Notes: generated by a model not told the origin, from the letters alone. A DNA stretch of 64,000 nucleotides from an uncultured Lachnospiraceae bacterium (GCA_910586015.1 CAJUGJ010000001.1:1-64000), one strand, 5' to 3'. Positions 14,705 through 23,497 are shown, counted from the first letter of the stretch. Program-made: numbers and translations.

Positions 14705-15958
14705 ATGGAAATTGCATTAATTGGAGCAGGTCAACGTGGGATGATCTATGCAGAGTATGCTTATCAAAGAGGAATTCAAATTGCAGCAGTAGTAGAGCCA
14801 AATCAAGAACGAAGAGAGATTGCAGCACAAAAACTAAATGTAAAAAAAGAATGTCTATTTACTTCTACAGAAGAGTTTTTTAAATTAGGAAAAATTTGCA
14901 AGGCAGTTATTATTGCATCGATGGATCAGGATCATTTTAATCAGACAATGACAGCATTAGAACTTGACTATGATATTTTATTAGAAAAGCCGATTTCTCC
15001 AAATCCAGTGGAATGTTTAAAAATTGCACAAAAAGCAAAACAGAAAAATAGACTTGTTGTAGTTTGTCATGTACTACGGTATACAGCCTTTTTCCGTACT
15101 TTAAAAGAGGTAATACAAGAGGGAAGTTTGGGAAGGATTTTAACAATTCAGCACAATGAAAATATCGGAAATTATCATTTTGCTCATTCCTTTGTACGCG
15201 GAAACTGGAGAAGAAGTGATTTAAGCAGTCCATTAATTATGCAGAAGTCGTGTCATGATATGGATATTTTAACATGGTTAGCAGATAGTCCTGCAACAAG
15301 AGTTTCTTCTTTTGGAAGTCTAAGTTATTTTAAAGAAGAAAATGCTCCAAAAAATAGTACCACCCGTTGTTTAGACTGTCCAGTTACAGATTGTAGATAT
15401 CATGCACTAAAGGCATATCTCCCAGCACTAGGAAGTTGGCCTGCAACAGTAGTGACCCCAAAACAGACAGAAGATGATATGAGAAACGCATTAAAAACAA
15501 GTCCTTATGGAAGATGTGTTTATCGCTGTGATAATGATGTATGTGATAAACAAGTGACAGTATTAGAATTTGAAAATGATATTACTGTTACATTTCATTT
15601 AAGTGCCTTTACAAACCACATCTGTCGAACAATAAAAGTTATGTGTGAAAATGGCGAAATTAGAGGTGGAGATGGACTAAGAGAATTAGAGTTAACTAAA
15701 TTTACATCAAATGGTGTGGATCAGTATGAACAACAAGTTATTCATACCAGTCTTTCAAGTAGTGGTCATGGTGGAGGAGATTCTAAACTTATGGAAGAAT
15801 TTTTGACACTTCTAAAGACAGGAGAAACACAAAGTATCACTTCGATTGAACGCTCAATCGAGAGCCATATTATGGCATACGCCGCAGAACTTTCTAGAAC
15901 AACTAAAAAGACGATAGAAATAAAAGAACTCAAAGAAAATTTACTCAAGGAAGAATAA
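14705..15958 (+). CDS. Gfo/Idh/MocA-family oxidoreductase
   Basis: A 417-residue NAD(P)-dependent dehydrogenase. The N-terminal Rossmann motif is ALIGAGQRGMIYAEYA; the family motif is LLEKPISPNP; the substrate-binding helix carries MQKSCHDMDILTWL (the K and H/D typical of the active site). An unusual cysteine-rich insert, CLDCPVTDCRYH, lies near residue 225, with CVYRCDNDVCDKQV further on, perhaps a metal site. The substrate is probably a sugar or inositol-like compound; neighbouring hexuronate genes hint at sugar-acid metabolism. AAAAGGAG precedes the ATG. Confidence 0.85.
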   Translation: MEIALIGAGQRGMIYAEYAYQRGIQIAAVVEPNQERREIAAQKLNVKKECLFTSTEEFFKLGKICKAVIIASMDQDHFNQTMTALELDYDILLEKPISPNPVECLKIAQKAKQKNRLVVVCHVLRYTAFFRTLKEVIQEGSLGRILTIQHNENIGNYHFAHSFVRGNWRRSDLSSPLIMQKSCHDMDILTWLADSPATRVSSFGSLSYFKEENAPKNSTTRCLDCPVTDCRYHALKAYLPALGSWPATVVTPKQTEDDMRNALKTSPYGRCVYRCDNDVCDKQVTVLEFENDITVTFHLSAFTNHICRTIKVMCENGEIRGGDGLRELELTKFTSNGVDQYEQQVIHTSLSSSGHGGGDSKLMEEFLTLLKTGETQSITSIERSIESHIMAYAAELSRTTKKTIEIKELKENLLKEE

Positions 15959-15974
15959 ATTTATAGTAGTTTGT

Positions 15975-16014
15975 AGGGGCATGGGCTTTTCTTAACAGAA
16001 TTGACCCATGCCCT
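15975..16014. terminator. Bidirectional terminator between convergent genes
   Basis: GGGCATGGG (15977-15985) pairs with CCCATGCCC (16005-16013). It can serve both the oxidoreductase and the leftward uxaC transcript. Confidence 0.65.
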
Positions 16015-16031
16015 ATAAAAACAATATTTTA

Positions 16032-17432
16032 CTAAAATCCAAAATAGTTTTTACAATTATAATAAGAAATATCTTGCACTATATTTCCTAAAAAATCAAT
16101 ATCATTTGGATATTCTCCGTTTTCTACCAAACAACCAATAAAATCGCATAAAATCCGACGGAAATATTCATGTCTGGTATAGGATAAAAAGCTTCTTGAG
16201 TCGGTCAACATACCTACAAAGTTTGCCAACAATCCAAGATTGGATAAAGAAGTCATTTGTTCTAACATACCTATTTTATGATCATTAAACCACCATGCAG
16301 AACCTTGTTGAATTTTTCCAGCAATACTGGAATCTTGAAAACATCCAAGAATTGTACCAATAGCTGCATTGTCTGAAGGATTAAGAGAATAGAGAATTGT
16401 TTTCGGCAGCTCGTCTGTTTGATTTAGGGCATCTAAAAAATCTGTTAATTGTGCAGAAGAAGCTTCTGTCAAAATACAGTCAAATCCAGTATCTGGCCCT
16501 AGTTTTTGATAACAAAGTGAGTTATTATTTCGTTTTGTGCCATAATGAAGCTGCATAACCCAGTTACGTTTATGATATTGTCTACCAACAAAAAGTAAAA
16601 AGGCTGTTTTAAATTGAAGTTCTTCTAAATGACTAATTTCTTTTTGAGAAAGACGCTTTGAAAAAATACGTTCAATTTCTTCTTCCTCTGCTGGATAATA
16701 ACATACAAAATTTAATCCATGATCTGATACTTTACAGCCCATTAAATTAAAATAATCCATTCGAATTAGAAGTGCCTGTTTTAAATCTGCAAAGGAAGAA
16801 ATTGTTTTTCCACTTGCTTCTTCTAAAGTGGATAAATATTTTAGATAGTCAGCGTTTTCAATATTCATTGCCTTGTCTGGTCGCCAAGCTGGTAAAACTT
16901 TCGTTTCAAATTTTTGCTCTGTGACAAGTTGTTTATGCCATTCTAAAGAATCCACAGGATCATCAGTAGTACAGATTAAAGTCACATTGGATTTTTTGAT
17001 TAAACCCTGTACACACATTTCTGGCAAAGCTAAAATTTCATTACAGTGATTAAATATTTTATCTGCATTTTTAGCTGTAAGGGGCTGGTGAATTCCAAAA
17101 TATCGTTGTAACTCTAAATGACTCCAGTGATAAAGAGGATTTCCAATTGCTTTTTGTAGTGTAACAGCCCATTGTTTAAATTTTTCCCAATCAGGAGCAT
17201 CTCCAGTAATATAGCGTTCATCTATTCCATTTGAACGCATTAACCGCCATTTATAATGATCACTGCCGAGCCAGATTTGAGTAATTGTATTAAATTGAAA
17301 ATTTAGAGCGATTTCTTTTGGATTTATATGACAGTGATAATCCATAATTGGCATTTTTGCAGCATAATCATAATAAAGTCGCTCGGCAGTTTTCGTAGTA
17401 AGTAAAAAGTTTTCATCCATAAATACATTCAC
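16032..17432 (-). CDS. uxaC: Glucuronate isomerase
   Basis: A 466-residue enzyme converting D-glucuronate to D-fructuronate (and galacturonate to tagaturonate), the entry step of hexuronate breakdown. The metal-binding HxH is His33/His35 in MDYHCHINPKEIA; WRLMRSNGI, RYFGIHQPLTA and LTDSRSFLSYTRHEYFRR are family blocks. Length is normal. GTG at 17432 lies 8 bases after AAGGAG, better placed than the internal ATG. The gene follows the LacI-type regulator by 26 bases on the same strand, so the two form an operon. Confidence 0.95.
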   Translation of the reverse strand: MNVFMDENFLLTTKTAERLYYDYAAKMPIMDYHCHINPKEIALNFQFNTITQIWLGSDHYKWRLMRSNGIDERYITGDAPDWEKFKQWAVTLQKAIGNPLYHWSHLELQRYFGIHQPLTAKNADKIFNHCNEILALPEMCVQGLIKKSNVTLICTTDDPVDSLEWHKQLVTEQKFETKVLPAWRPDKAMNIENADYLKYLSTLEEASGKTISSFADLKQALLIRMDYFNLMGCKVSDHGLNFVCYYPAEEEEIERIFSKRLSQKEISHLEELQFKTAFLLFVGRQYHKRNWVMQLHYGTKRNNNSLCYQKLGPDTGFDCILTEASSAQLTDFLDALNQTDELPKTILYSLNPSDNAAIGTILGCFQDSSIAGKIQQGSAWWFNDHKIGMLEQMTSLSNLGLLANFVGMLTDSRSFLSYTRHEYFRRILCDFIGCLVENGEYPNDIDFLGNIVQDISYYNCKNYFGF

Positions 17433-17458
17433 TTTAAGTTCTCCTTAATAAAAATGGA

Positions 17459-18466
17459 TTATTGTACAAAATCTGTTGTTCCACGTAAAATCAGATCATT
17501 CGAAATAGTAGTTTTATTTGGTACAGTAATTCCTGTAAGAACACCCATTAAAGAAGTTACAGTAGTAAGACTTAATATTTCTACATGATTGTCAATAGAA
17601 GAAAGTTCTGGCTCACAACAGTCTGCAAGCAAAGAATTATTATATCCAATAATATTAACCATTTTAGGAACTACTATTCCCTTTGATTTTAAAAACTTTA
17701 ATGTACCAACAGCTAATAAATCTTCGGCTGCAATAACTGCATCAAATCGAAGTCCATTTTCAAAGTGTTTATTAAGGAAGTTTTGTATTTCTTGGATGTT
17801 ATGAGGACATTGTAATATAAGATCTTCTTGTAAAAAAAGTTTATGAAAAATAATAGCATCTTTATATCCATTAAGTTTTTGCAGACTACTATAGGATTTG
17901 GAATGATATAAAAATAAAATACGATTTCTTTTTTCTGTAATTAGTTTACAGGTGCTATCATAAATCGCTTGACGATCATCACAGAGAGTACAATAAATAT
18001 TAGGATGATTTAGATATCCATTTATCATCATAATAGGTACTTTTGAGGCTGCCTCAAAAATGTAATTATTATCTTTATGATTCGTTTCCAAAAAACTAGA
18101 TCCAACTAAAATGACCGCATCAACTCGTTTGGATAGCAATAGTTTTAAATAGTTTTTTTTATTTTGTAATTCGTTTCCTGTACAACATAAAAATGAATCA
18201 TAACCATTTTTTCTAAGGTTTTGTTCCAGAAAATAAACTGCGTTTGAAAGAAAAATATCAGAAGAGTCAGAACACATAATACCTATAGTCTGCATAGTAT
18301 TTAGTCCTAATCCTCTGGCAAATATATTTGGTGTATAACCGATTTCTTTTATGACTGTCAAGACTTTTTGCCTTGTTTTTTCACTGACGTTGGAATTGCC
18401 GTTTAGTACTCTAGAAACAGTAGCAATAGAAACGCCAGCCCGTTCTGATACATCGTAAATATTCAT
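17459..18466 (-). CDS. LacI-family transcriptional regulator of the hexuronate cluster
   Basis: A 335-residue regulator: N-terminal helix-turn-helix and hinge (IYDVSERAGVSIATVSRVLNG, NVSEKTRQKVLTVIKEIGYTPN) followed by a periplasmic-binding-protein-like sensor domain. It lies upstream of uxaC and divergent from kdgK-kduI, whose promoter carries a LacI-type operator. It probably senses a hexuronate or ketodeoxygluconate intermediate and represses the cluster; the ligand is inferred from context only. Confidence 0.88.
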   Translation of the reverse strand: MNIYDVSERAGVSIATVSRVLNGNSNVSEKTRQKVLTVIKEIGYTPNIFARGLGLNTMQTIGIMCSDSSDIFLSNAVYFLEQNLRKNGYDSFLCCTGNELQNKKNYLKLLLSKRVDAVILVGSSFLETNHKDNNYIFEAASKVPIMMINGYLNHPNIYCTLCDDRQAIYDSTCKLITEKRNRILFLYHSKSYSSLQKLNGYKDAIIFHKLFLQEDLILQCPHNIQEIQNFLNKHFENGLRFDAVIAAEDLLAVGTLKFLKSKGIVVPKMVNIIGYNNSLLADCCEPELSSIDNHVEILSLTTVTSLMGVLTGITVPNKTTISNDLILRGTTDFVQ

Positions 18467-18549
18467 AATATTCTCGTACCTTTCGGCTCTGGCTAAGAAG
18501 TGGATAAAGCGAGATAATTAGAAAGTCTTTATTGTGAAAAGCTAGATTT

Positions 18550-18578
18550 ATTATACAACAGCCATATCAGAATGACAA
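18550..18578 (-). promoter_or_regulatory. Promoter of the LacI regulator-uxaC operon
   Basis: On the minus strand TTGTCA (18578-18573) and TATAAT (18555-18550) with a 17-base spacer. Confidence 0.78.
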
Positions 18579-18621
18579 GAACTTTTCGGAAATTTGCTGG
18601 GAAATAAATGGTATAAAAGCG

Positions 18622-18650
18622 TTGACAGAAAAGAAAAATGAGAGTAAAAT
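18622..18650 (+). promoter_or_regulatory. Promoter of kdgK-kduI
   Basis: Consensus TTGACA (18622-18627) and TAAAAT (18645-18650) with a 17-base spacer; transcription starts inside the operator just downstream. Confidence 0.8.
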
Positions 18651-18656
18651 AAGCGA

Positions 18657-18670
18657 TGTAAACGCTTACA
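18657..18670. promoter_or_regulatory. LacI-family operator at the kdgK transcription start
   Basis: TGTAAACGCTTACA has perfect TGTAA/TTACA arms around a central CG, the standard LacI-family operator layout (also resembling a catabolite-response site). It covers the predicted start of transcription. Confidence 0.78.
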
Positions 18671-18781
18671 TAATAGATAATTTTTAGCAGTTAAAATAGT
18701 TTATTTGTTATGAGAAAGATATAAATTGGAAAAGCTAAGTGTTGTAAAAAATAAATAACACATTGAAAAAGGAGAAAAACA

Positions 18782-19813
18782 ATGGCAAAAGTAGTGACAA
18801 TGGGAGAAATTATGCTTAGGTTATCTACTCCAGGAAATGAACGATTTCTTCAAGCAGATGAATTTGATGTATGTTATGCTGGTGGTGAAGCAAATGTAGC
18901 AGTTTCTTTAGCAAATTATGGTCACGAGGCGGAGTTTGTAACAAAAGTACCAAAGAATCCGATTGGTGAATGTGCAGTAGCTGCACTTAGAAAAATGAAT
19001 GTAAGTACAAAATATATTTCTTATGGTGGTGAAAGACTAGGAATTTATTTTTTAGAAACAGGTGCTGCTATGCGTGCATCTAATGTTGTTTATGATCGTG
19101 CACATTCTTCTATTTCAACGGCGAGTGCAGATGATTTTGATTTTGACACAATCTTTGCAGGTGTAGATTGGTTTCACTTTACTGGAATTACTCCTGCCAT
19201 TTCGGACTCGGCAGCAGAACTCACAGAAATTGCTTTAAAAGCAGCAAAAAAGGCAAATGTAAAAGTTTCTTGTGACTTAAATTTTCGCAAAAAGCTCTGG
19301 TCATCTGAAAAAGCACAAAAGGTTATGACAAATTTAATGCAGTATGTAGATGTATGTATTGGAAATGAAGAAGATGCGGAAAAAGTATTAGGATTTCGTC
19401 CGGGTAATACAGATGTTACCAGTGGAGAATTAGAATTAGCTGGATATAAGAGTATTTTTGAACAGATGGTAGAAAAATTTCATTTTGAGTATGTCATTAG
19501 TTCTTTACGTGTCAGCCATAGTGCTTCTGATAACGGATGGTCAGCCTGTATCTATTCTAGAGATACAAAAGAATTCTATCATTCCAGAGAATATCGAATT
19601 ACACCGATTGTTGACAGGGTAGGTGGAGGTGACTCATTTGCTGCCGGAGTAATTTGTGGACTTCTCGATGGAAAGACTTTTAAAGATGCGTTGGAATTTG
19701 GTGTAGCAGCGTCCGCTTTAAAGCATACAATTCCAGGAGATTTTAATTTAGTTTCTAGAACAGATGTAGATAATTTAGTAGGTGGCGATGGTTCAGGGCG
19801 TGTTCAACGATAA
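18782..19813 (+). CDS. kdgK: 2-keto-3-deoxygluconate kinase
   Basis: A 343-residue PfkB-family sugar kinase. N-terminal GEIMLRLSTPGNERF and YAGGEANVAVSLANYG, and C-terminal VDRVGGGDSFAAGVICG with the catalytic Asp and anion hole. It phosphorylates KDG to KDPG for aldol cleavage to pyruvate and glyceraldehyde-3-phosphate. It is the first gene after the operator-controlled promoter and is followed 40 bases later by kduI. No KDPG aldolase is in the window, so that step must be encoded elsewhere. AAAAGGAG precedes the ATG. Confidence 0.9.
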   Translation: MAKVVTMGEIMLRLSTPGNERFLQADEFDVCYAGGEANVAVSLANYGHEAEFVTKVPKNPIGECAVAALRKMNVSTKYISYGGERLGIYFLETGAAMRASNVVYDRAHSSISTASADDFDFDTIFAGVDWFHFTGITPAISDSAAELTEIALKAAKKANVKVSCDLNFRKKLWSSEKAQKVMTNLMQYVDVCIGNEEDAEKVLGFRPGNTDVTSGELELAGYKSIFEQMVEKFHFEYVISSLRVSHSASDNGWSACIYSRDTKEFYHSREYRITPIVDRVGGGDSFAAGVICGLLDGKTFKDALEFGVAASALKHTIPGDFNLVSRTDVDNLVGGDGSGRVQR

Positions 19814-19853
19814 AAATTTTGATATACAAAAGAAAATAGAAATGAGGTTAAAT

Positions 19854-20717
19854 ATGGAACTTAGGACAGCAACATCTCCAAAGGATGTAAAACATTATAC
19901 GACACAACGGTTAAGAGAAGAGTTTTTAATTGATGATTTATTTTTACCAGATCAAATTAAATTAGTGTATAGTCATATTGATCGAATTATTACTGGTTCT
20001 GCAGTTCCTTTAAAGAAAGTATTGCATTTAACAGCAAAAGAAGAGTTGCGGGCAGAGTATTTTTTACAGAGAAGAGAAATGGGTATTATCAATATCGGAG
20101 GTCGTGGAACAGTTACAGTAGACAAAAAAGAATATAAATTAGAACATAAAGATGGAATGTATCTTGGAATGGGAGTAAAAGAAGTCAGTTTTGCAAGTGA
20201 AGATGAAAATAATCCAGCAAAATTTTATCTAAACAGTGCACCTGCACATACTTCTTATCCTACAGTTCTAATTCGTCCAAATGGAATACCAGCAAAAGAT
20301 GTTGTTATTGTTCAGGAAAAGAATAAAGTAGAATTAGGTTCTATGGAGATGGCAAATCACCGTGTTATCTGTAAATATATTCTTCCAGGACAAGTAGAAA
20401 GTTGTCAGCTTGTTATGGGAATGACAAAATTAATGTCAGGTTCAGTATGGAATACTATGCCATGTCATACACATGATCGCAGAATGGAAGTTTATCTTTA
20501 TTTTGATATGTCAGAAGATGCTTTGGTATTTCACTATATGGGAGAGCCTGAGGAAACAAGACATATTATAATGCGAAATGAACAGGCAGTCATTTCTCCA
20601 AGCTGGTCAATTCATTCTGGTTGTGGAACACAAGCCTATACTTTTATTTGGGGAATGGTTGGAGAAAATCAGGATTTTGATGATATGGATAGTTGTGCAA
20701 TACAAAATTTAAAATAA
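19854..20717 (+). CDS. kduI: 5-dehydro-4-deoxy-D-glucuronate isomerase
   Basis: A 287-residue cupin-type isomerase acting on the unsaturated uronate product of pectin or glycosaminoglycan breakdown. The metal site is in MPCHTHDRRMEVYLYF (two His and one Glu), with SWSIHSGCGTQAYTFIWGM supplying a further His. ATG at 19854 has GAGG upstream; the frame is open further upstream but would overlap kdgK. Together with kdgK and uxaC it gives a route for uronates from pectin or host glycans. Confidence 0.93.
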   Translation: MELRTATSPKDVKHYTTQRLREEFLIDDLFLPDQIKLVYSHIDRIITGSAVPLKKVLHLTAKEELRAEYFLQRREMGIINIGGRGTVTVDKKEYKLEHKDGMYLGMGVKEVSFASEDENNPAKFYLNSAPAHTSYPTVLIRPNGIPAKDVVIVQEKNKVELGSMEMANHRVICKYILPGQVESCQLVMGMTKLMSGSVWNTMPCHTHDRRMEVYLYFDMSEDALVFHYMGEPEETRHIIMRNEQAVISPSWSIHSGCGTQAYTFIWGMVGENQDFDDMDSCAIQNLK

Positions 20718-20721
20718 TAAT

Positions 20722-20762
20722 ATAGCAGAATACTCTTCTTATAAAAGTATTCTGCTATTTTT
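20722..20762 (+). terminator. Intrinsic terminator after kduI
   Basis: A 13-bp perfect stem (20722-20734 with 20746-20758) followed by T-rich DNA. Confidence 0.85.
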
Positions 20763-20775
20763 AGGAATAGTTTTG

Positions 20776-20855
20776 ATTGCATACTTTTAGCATACGATGG
20801 GCGGTGATACCGCCCTGTCAGACTGGCGGCAGAGGGGTAAAAGCTCTGTCGCTTT
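20776..20855. mobile_element. GC-rich scrap, probable mobile-element remnant
   Basis: About 80 bases with much higher GC than anything nearby. It contains the short hairpin GGGCGGTGATACCGCCC and a CGGCAG-GGTAAAAGCTC block that resembles the sequence found after the hydrolase at 22300. It is not coding. The contrast in base composition suggests imported DNA; the element type is unknown. Confidence 0.4.
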
Positions 20856-20880
20856 GTGTTTGTTAAAATCATCTAAATGC

Positions 20881-20922
20881 TTGAATTTTAAACCTAATAT
20901 ATGTATAATAGTAATGTTACTA
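20881..20922 (+). promoter_or_regulatory. Promoter and operator of the PadR regulator operon
   Basis: TTGAAT (20881-20886) and TATAAT (20904-20909) are 17 bases apart. TAGTAATGTTACTA (20909-20922) is a palindrome across the transcription start, and AGTAAT is repeated just downstream, which suggests self-repression. Confidence 0.7.
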
Positions 20923-20945
20923 ATAGTAATATATGGAGGATAACG

Positions 20946-21485
20946 ATGGATAATATTATTCTTGGGCTTTTACTTATGTGTAATAGAACAATATATCAAC
21001 TAAGAGAAAGAATCGACAAAGGAATAAATTTGATGTATAGCAGTAGTATGGGAAGCATACAGGCAGCTATAAAAAAATTATTGGATTGTGGATTTATCAG
21101 CTATGAGGAAATTGTTGATAATGGAAAGTATAAAAAAGTTTATTGTATAACCGAAAGTGGAAGGCAGCATTTTTTCGACTGGATAAATGCACCAATAGAA
21201 GAACAAACCCCCAAAAGTCCAGAGTTAGCAAAGCTCTATTTTATGGGATTTTCGGATAAAAAGAACCGTGAAACAAGTATACAACAACATTTAATGTTTT
21301 TGAATGAATTATATAATGTGTTGACAGTAATATGCAAAGAGGCAGAAAATTTCAAGATTTCAGAGGAAAATCAAGATATACTTAACTATCAATTTATTTC
21401 CGCTCTTTACGGAAAGGAGTTAATTAAATTCAATATCAACTGGTTTGAAAGTCTGTTAAGAAAGATGAGGGATGGTGAAATATGA
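20946..21485 (+). CDS. PadR-family transcriptional regulator
   Basis: A 179-residue regulator. The winged helix-turn-helix spans about residues 1-80 (ILGLLLMCNRTIYQLRERI, SMGSIQAAIKKLLDCGFISYEE, KKVYCITESGRQHFFDWI) and a C-terminal helical dimerisation domain follows (the PadR C-terminal/Vir type). ATG at 20946 follows ATGGAGGA; the earlier in-frame ATG lies in the promoter and is rejected. Its stop overlaps the start of the hydrolase gene (ATGA), so the pair is one operon. Confidence 0.85.
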   Translation: MDNIILGLLLMCNRTIYQLRERIDKGINLMYSSSMGSIQAAIKKLLDCGFISYEEIVDNGKYKKVYCITESGRQHFFDWINAPIEEQTPKSPELAKLYFMGFSDKKNRETSIQQHLMFLNELYNVLTVICKEAENFKISEENQDILNYQFISALYGKELIKFNINWFESLLRKMRDGEI

Positions 21486-22279
21486 AACAATACTATTTAG
21501 ATGAATCGCCTATTGTTTATTATACCAGCAGAAAGGAAAAAGCTGAGTGGATACTGTTTATACACGCTGCATTTGTAAATCACAATATGTTTCAAATACA
21601 AATTGACTATTTTCAAGATAAATACAATATTCTTACTCTTGATATTATTGGTCACGGTAAATCAACGAAAGCACGAAAAGGTGATAGTATAAATAAAATG
21701 TCAATGTGGATAAGTGAAATCCTAAAAACAGAAAAAATTGAAAAGATACATATTGTTGGGATTTCATTGGGGGCTATATTAGCTCAAGACTTTGCTAATC
21801 AGTATCCTGAAGTCGTACAATCACTTGCTTGTTTCGGCGGTTATGATATAAACAATTTTGATGTCAAAATGCAGAGAGAAAATAGTGCGTCACAGAGGCT
21901 TATGATGCTTAAAGCTATATTTTCAGTTAAATGGTTTGCGAAGTCGAATAAAAAAATATCTGCTTATACTTTGCAGGCTCAAAAGGATTTTTACGAGATG
22001 AATATTCAATTTCCTAAAAAGTCGTTTATGTATTTAGCTTCTTTGAATAGCATGATAAATGTTCAGCAAACAAAGCCAAGGAAATATCCTTTACTGATTG
22101 GTTGCGGGAAGTATGATATCCCTATGGAACTATCAGCCGTAGAAATGTGGAAGAAAAATGAGCCAGAATGTAGTGTGATTATTTTTGAGGGAGCGGGACA
22201 TTGCGTGAATATGGATACACCGAATAAATTTAATACAGCTATGGAGAAATTTTGGTTAAGTGGAAACTGCAAATGCTAA
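21482..22279 (+). CDS. Alpha/beta-fold hydrolase
   Basis: A 265-residue hydrolase. Oxyanion region LFIHAAFVNHNMF, nucleophile elbow HIVGISLGAILAQ (Ser in GISLG) and final histidine GAGHCVNMD are present, with an acidic residue likely in GCGKYDIPM. The substrate is unknown; translational coupling to a PadR regulator suggests a stress- or compound-inducible hydrolase. Flanking scraps of mobile DNA suggest the pair was acquired together. Confidence 0.82.
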   Translation: MKQYYLDESPIVYYTSRKEKAEWILFIHAAFVNHNMFQIQIDYFQDKYNILTLDIIGHGKSTKARKGDSINKMSMWISEILKTEKIEKIHIVGISLGAILAQDFANQYPEVVQSLACFGGYDINNFDVKMQRENSASQRLMMLKAIFSVKWFAKSNKKISAYTLQAQKDFYEMNIQFPKKSFMYLASLNSMINVQQTKPRKYPLLIGCGKYDIPMELSAVEMWKKNEPECSVIIFEGAGHCVNMDTPNKFNTAMEKFWLSGNCKC

Positions 22280-22289
22280 AAGCGATTGA

Positions 22290-22331
22290 ATACGCTGTCC
22301 TGTCTGCGGCAGTAAAACTCGTACAGATTAA
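22290..22331 (+). pseudogene. Remnant of a cysteine-rich KTR-type small protein
   Basis: The frame from 22290 reads IRCPVCGSKTRTD then stops. The CPVCGxKTR pattern is the start of the small 'cysteine-rich KTR' zinc-ribbon proteins carried by Tn916-like and other clostridial conjugative elements. There is no start codon and the second cysteine pair is gone, so this is a fragment. Confidence 0.45.
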
Positions 22332-22405
22332 ACAGGTATATAAAGTAGCTGCTCATATCCTAACAAGTATAAAAGTTTTATTATTAAGAATTAAAACAAT
22401 TATAG

Positions 22406-22434
22406 TTGCGATACGTTATACTTTGTGTTATGAT
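22406..22434 (+). promoter_or_regulatory. Promoter of the ThyX-like gene
   Basis: TTGCGA (22406-22411) and TATGAT (22429-22434) with a 17-base spacer. Confidence 0.7.
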
Positions 22435-22465
22435 TAAAAAACGAAAAGAAGAAAGGAAAAGTATA

Positions 22466-23095
22466 ATGTTAAAGGTTTCAAAGACCAGTGTAATGAACTT
22501 AGAAAATGCAATACGAGGAGCAAGAAATCCACTCAATAGCTGGACAAAATCGGATAGTTTTGTAAAAGATGGTATGTTTGAGTTAGGGGAGCAAGATAGA
22601 ATATTAGCACGAAGACTTTGCAGAGCTGGAAGCGACCACAGAAAATTTATTCGTCAGATTTTCGTTTCTGTAGATATTTTAGCACCTATTTATTGGTGGA
22701 AAGAATATGATACCTATAAAGTTGGAACAGTAGCAAATTCTACAAGTACTATGCACAAAATTCATAGTAAGCCTTTTGAATTAGAGGATTTTAGTTGCGA
22801 TCATATGACACCAGAAAGTAAAAAAGTATTTGGAGAGTATTTAGAGTATTTAGAGAATGTTCGAAGAAAGTTTTTGGAATGTAAAGATAAAAAGGATTGG
22901 TATGATTTAATTCAACTTCTCCCCTCAAGTTATCAACAATTACGTACCTGTTCGTTAAATTACGAGGTTTTAATTCATATATACTATGCAAGAAAAGAAC
23001 ATAAACTAGAAGAATGGCATACTTTCTGTCGATGGGTTGAAGAGCTTCCCTATGCAAAAGATCTGATTTTAATTCAAGACGAAGGGGAAATTTAA
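22466..23095 (+). CDS. Conserved protein of unknown function, distantly ThyX-like
   Basis: A 209-residue protein. The central region reads RKFIRQIFVSVDILAPIYWWKEYDTYKVGTV with NSTSTMHK after it; the order hydrophobic strand, AP-I, W, charged patch, then an S/T-rich loop echoes flavin-dependent thymidylate synthase, in which APIF-RQ-RHR-S-NE-S occurs, but the RHR motif itself is replaced. Proteins like this occur in Firmicute phages and genomes without assigned function. The start follows GAAAGGAAAAG. Its end overlaps the convergent ylmC gene by 4 bases. ThyX kinship is my inference and could be wrong. Confidence 0.65.
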   Translation: MLKVSKTSVMNLENAIRGARNPLNSWTKSDSFVKDGMFELGEQDRILARRLCRAGSDHRKFIRQIFVSVDILAPIYWWKEYDTYKVGTVANSTSTMHKIHSKPFELEDFSCDHMTPESKKVFGEYLEYLENVRRKFLECKDKKDWYDLIQLLPSSYQQLRTCSLNYEVLIHIYYARKEHKLEEWHTFCRWVEELPYAKDLILIQDEGEI

Positions 23096-23364
23096 TCACA
23101 ATCAAAGTCAGGTATCTTTTGGAGAACTGCCATAGTATCTACATCAACAAGTACAACATCATTGCCAATTTGACGAATACAACGCCAAGGGATAATATAT
23201 TCTTGTTCTCTTCCTAAGAATCCCCAAAATTTGCAAGGACCGGGAATGATAATAGTTTCAATACATCCAGTTTTAGGATTAAATCCTAAATCAGAGATAA
23301 ATCCCAAACGCTCACCATCTCTACAATTAATAACTTCTTTTTTTCGAAGATCACATAGTCGCAT
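23092..23364 (-). CDS. YlmC/YmxH-family PRC-barrel sporulation-type protein
   Basis: A 90-residue protein with the PRC-barrel pattern: MRLCDLRKKEVINCRDGERLGFISDLGFNP, then EYIIPWRCIRQIGNDVVLVD. YlmC/YmxH proteins occur across spore-forming Firmicutes and are linked to sporulation by their regulation, with no known reaction. Start 23364 is chosen because GGAG lies 6 bases upstream and the family begins MRLCDL. Confidence 0.85.
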   Translation of the reverse strand: MRLCDLRKKEVINCRDGERLGFISDLGFNPKTGCIETIIIPGPCKFWGFLGREQEYIIPWRCIRQIGNDVVLVDVDTMAVLQKIPDFDCD

Positions 23365-23497
23365 AGAATTCTCCATTTACATAGTTATGATAAAATATGT
23401 AGTTTTAGTTGAAATGATGCTTGTTTTGATATAAATTTTAAGAAAATAGGAAGGGAGTAAGTTACTGTAAGATGAATTTTCAGTGACGAAGATACAA

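Noticed and set aside
22252..22437. 61-residue open frame overlapping the end of the hydrolase
   Set aside because: No binding site, overlaps the hydrolase end, and the KTR-type zinc ribbon appears in a different frame; treated as a shadow.
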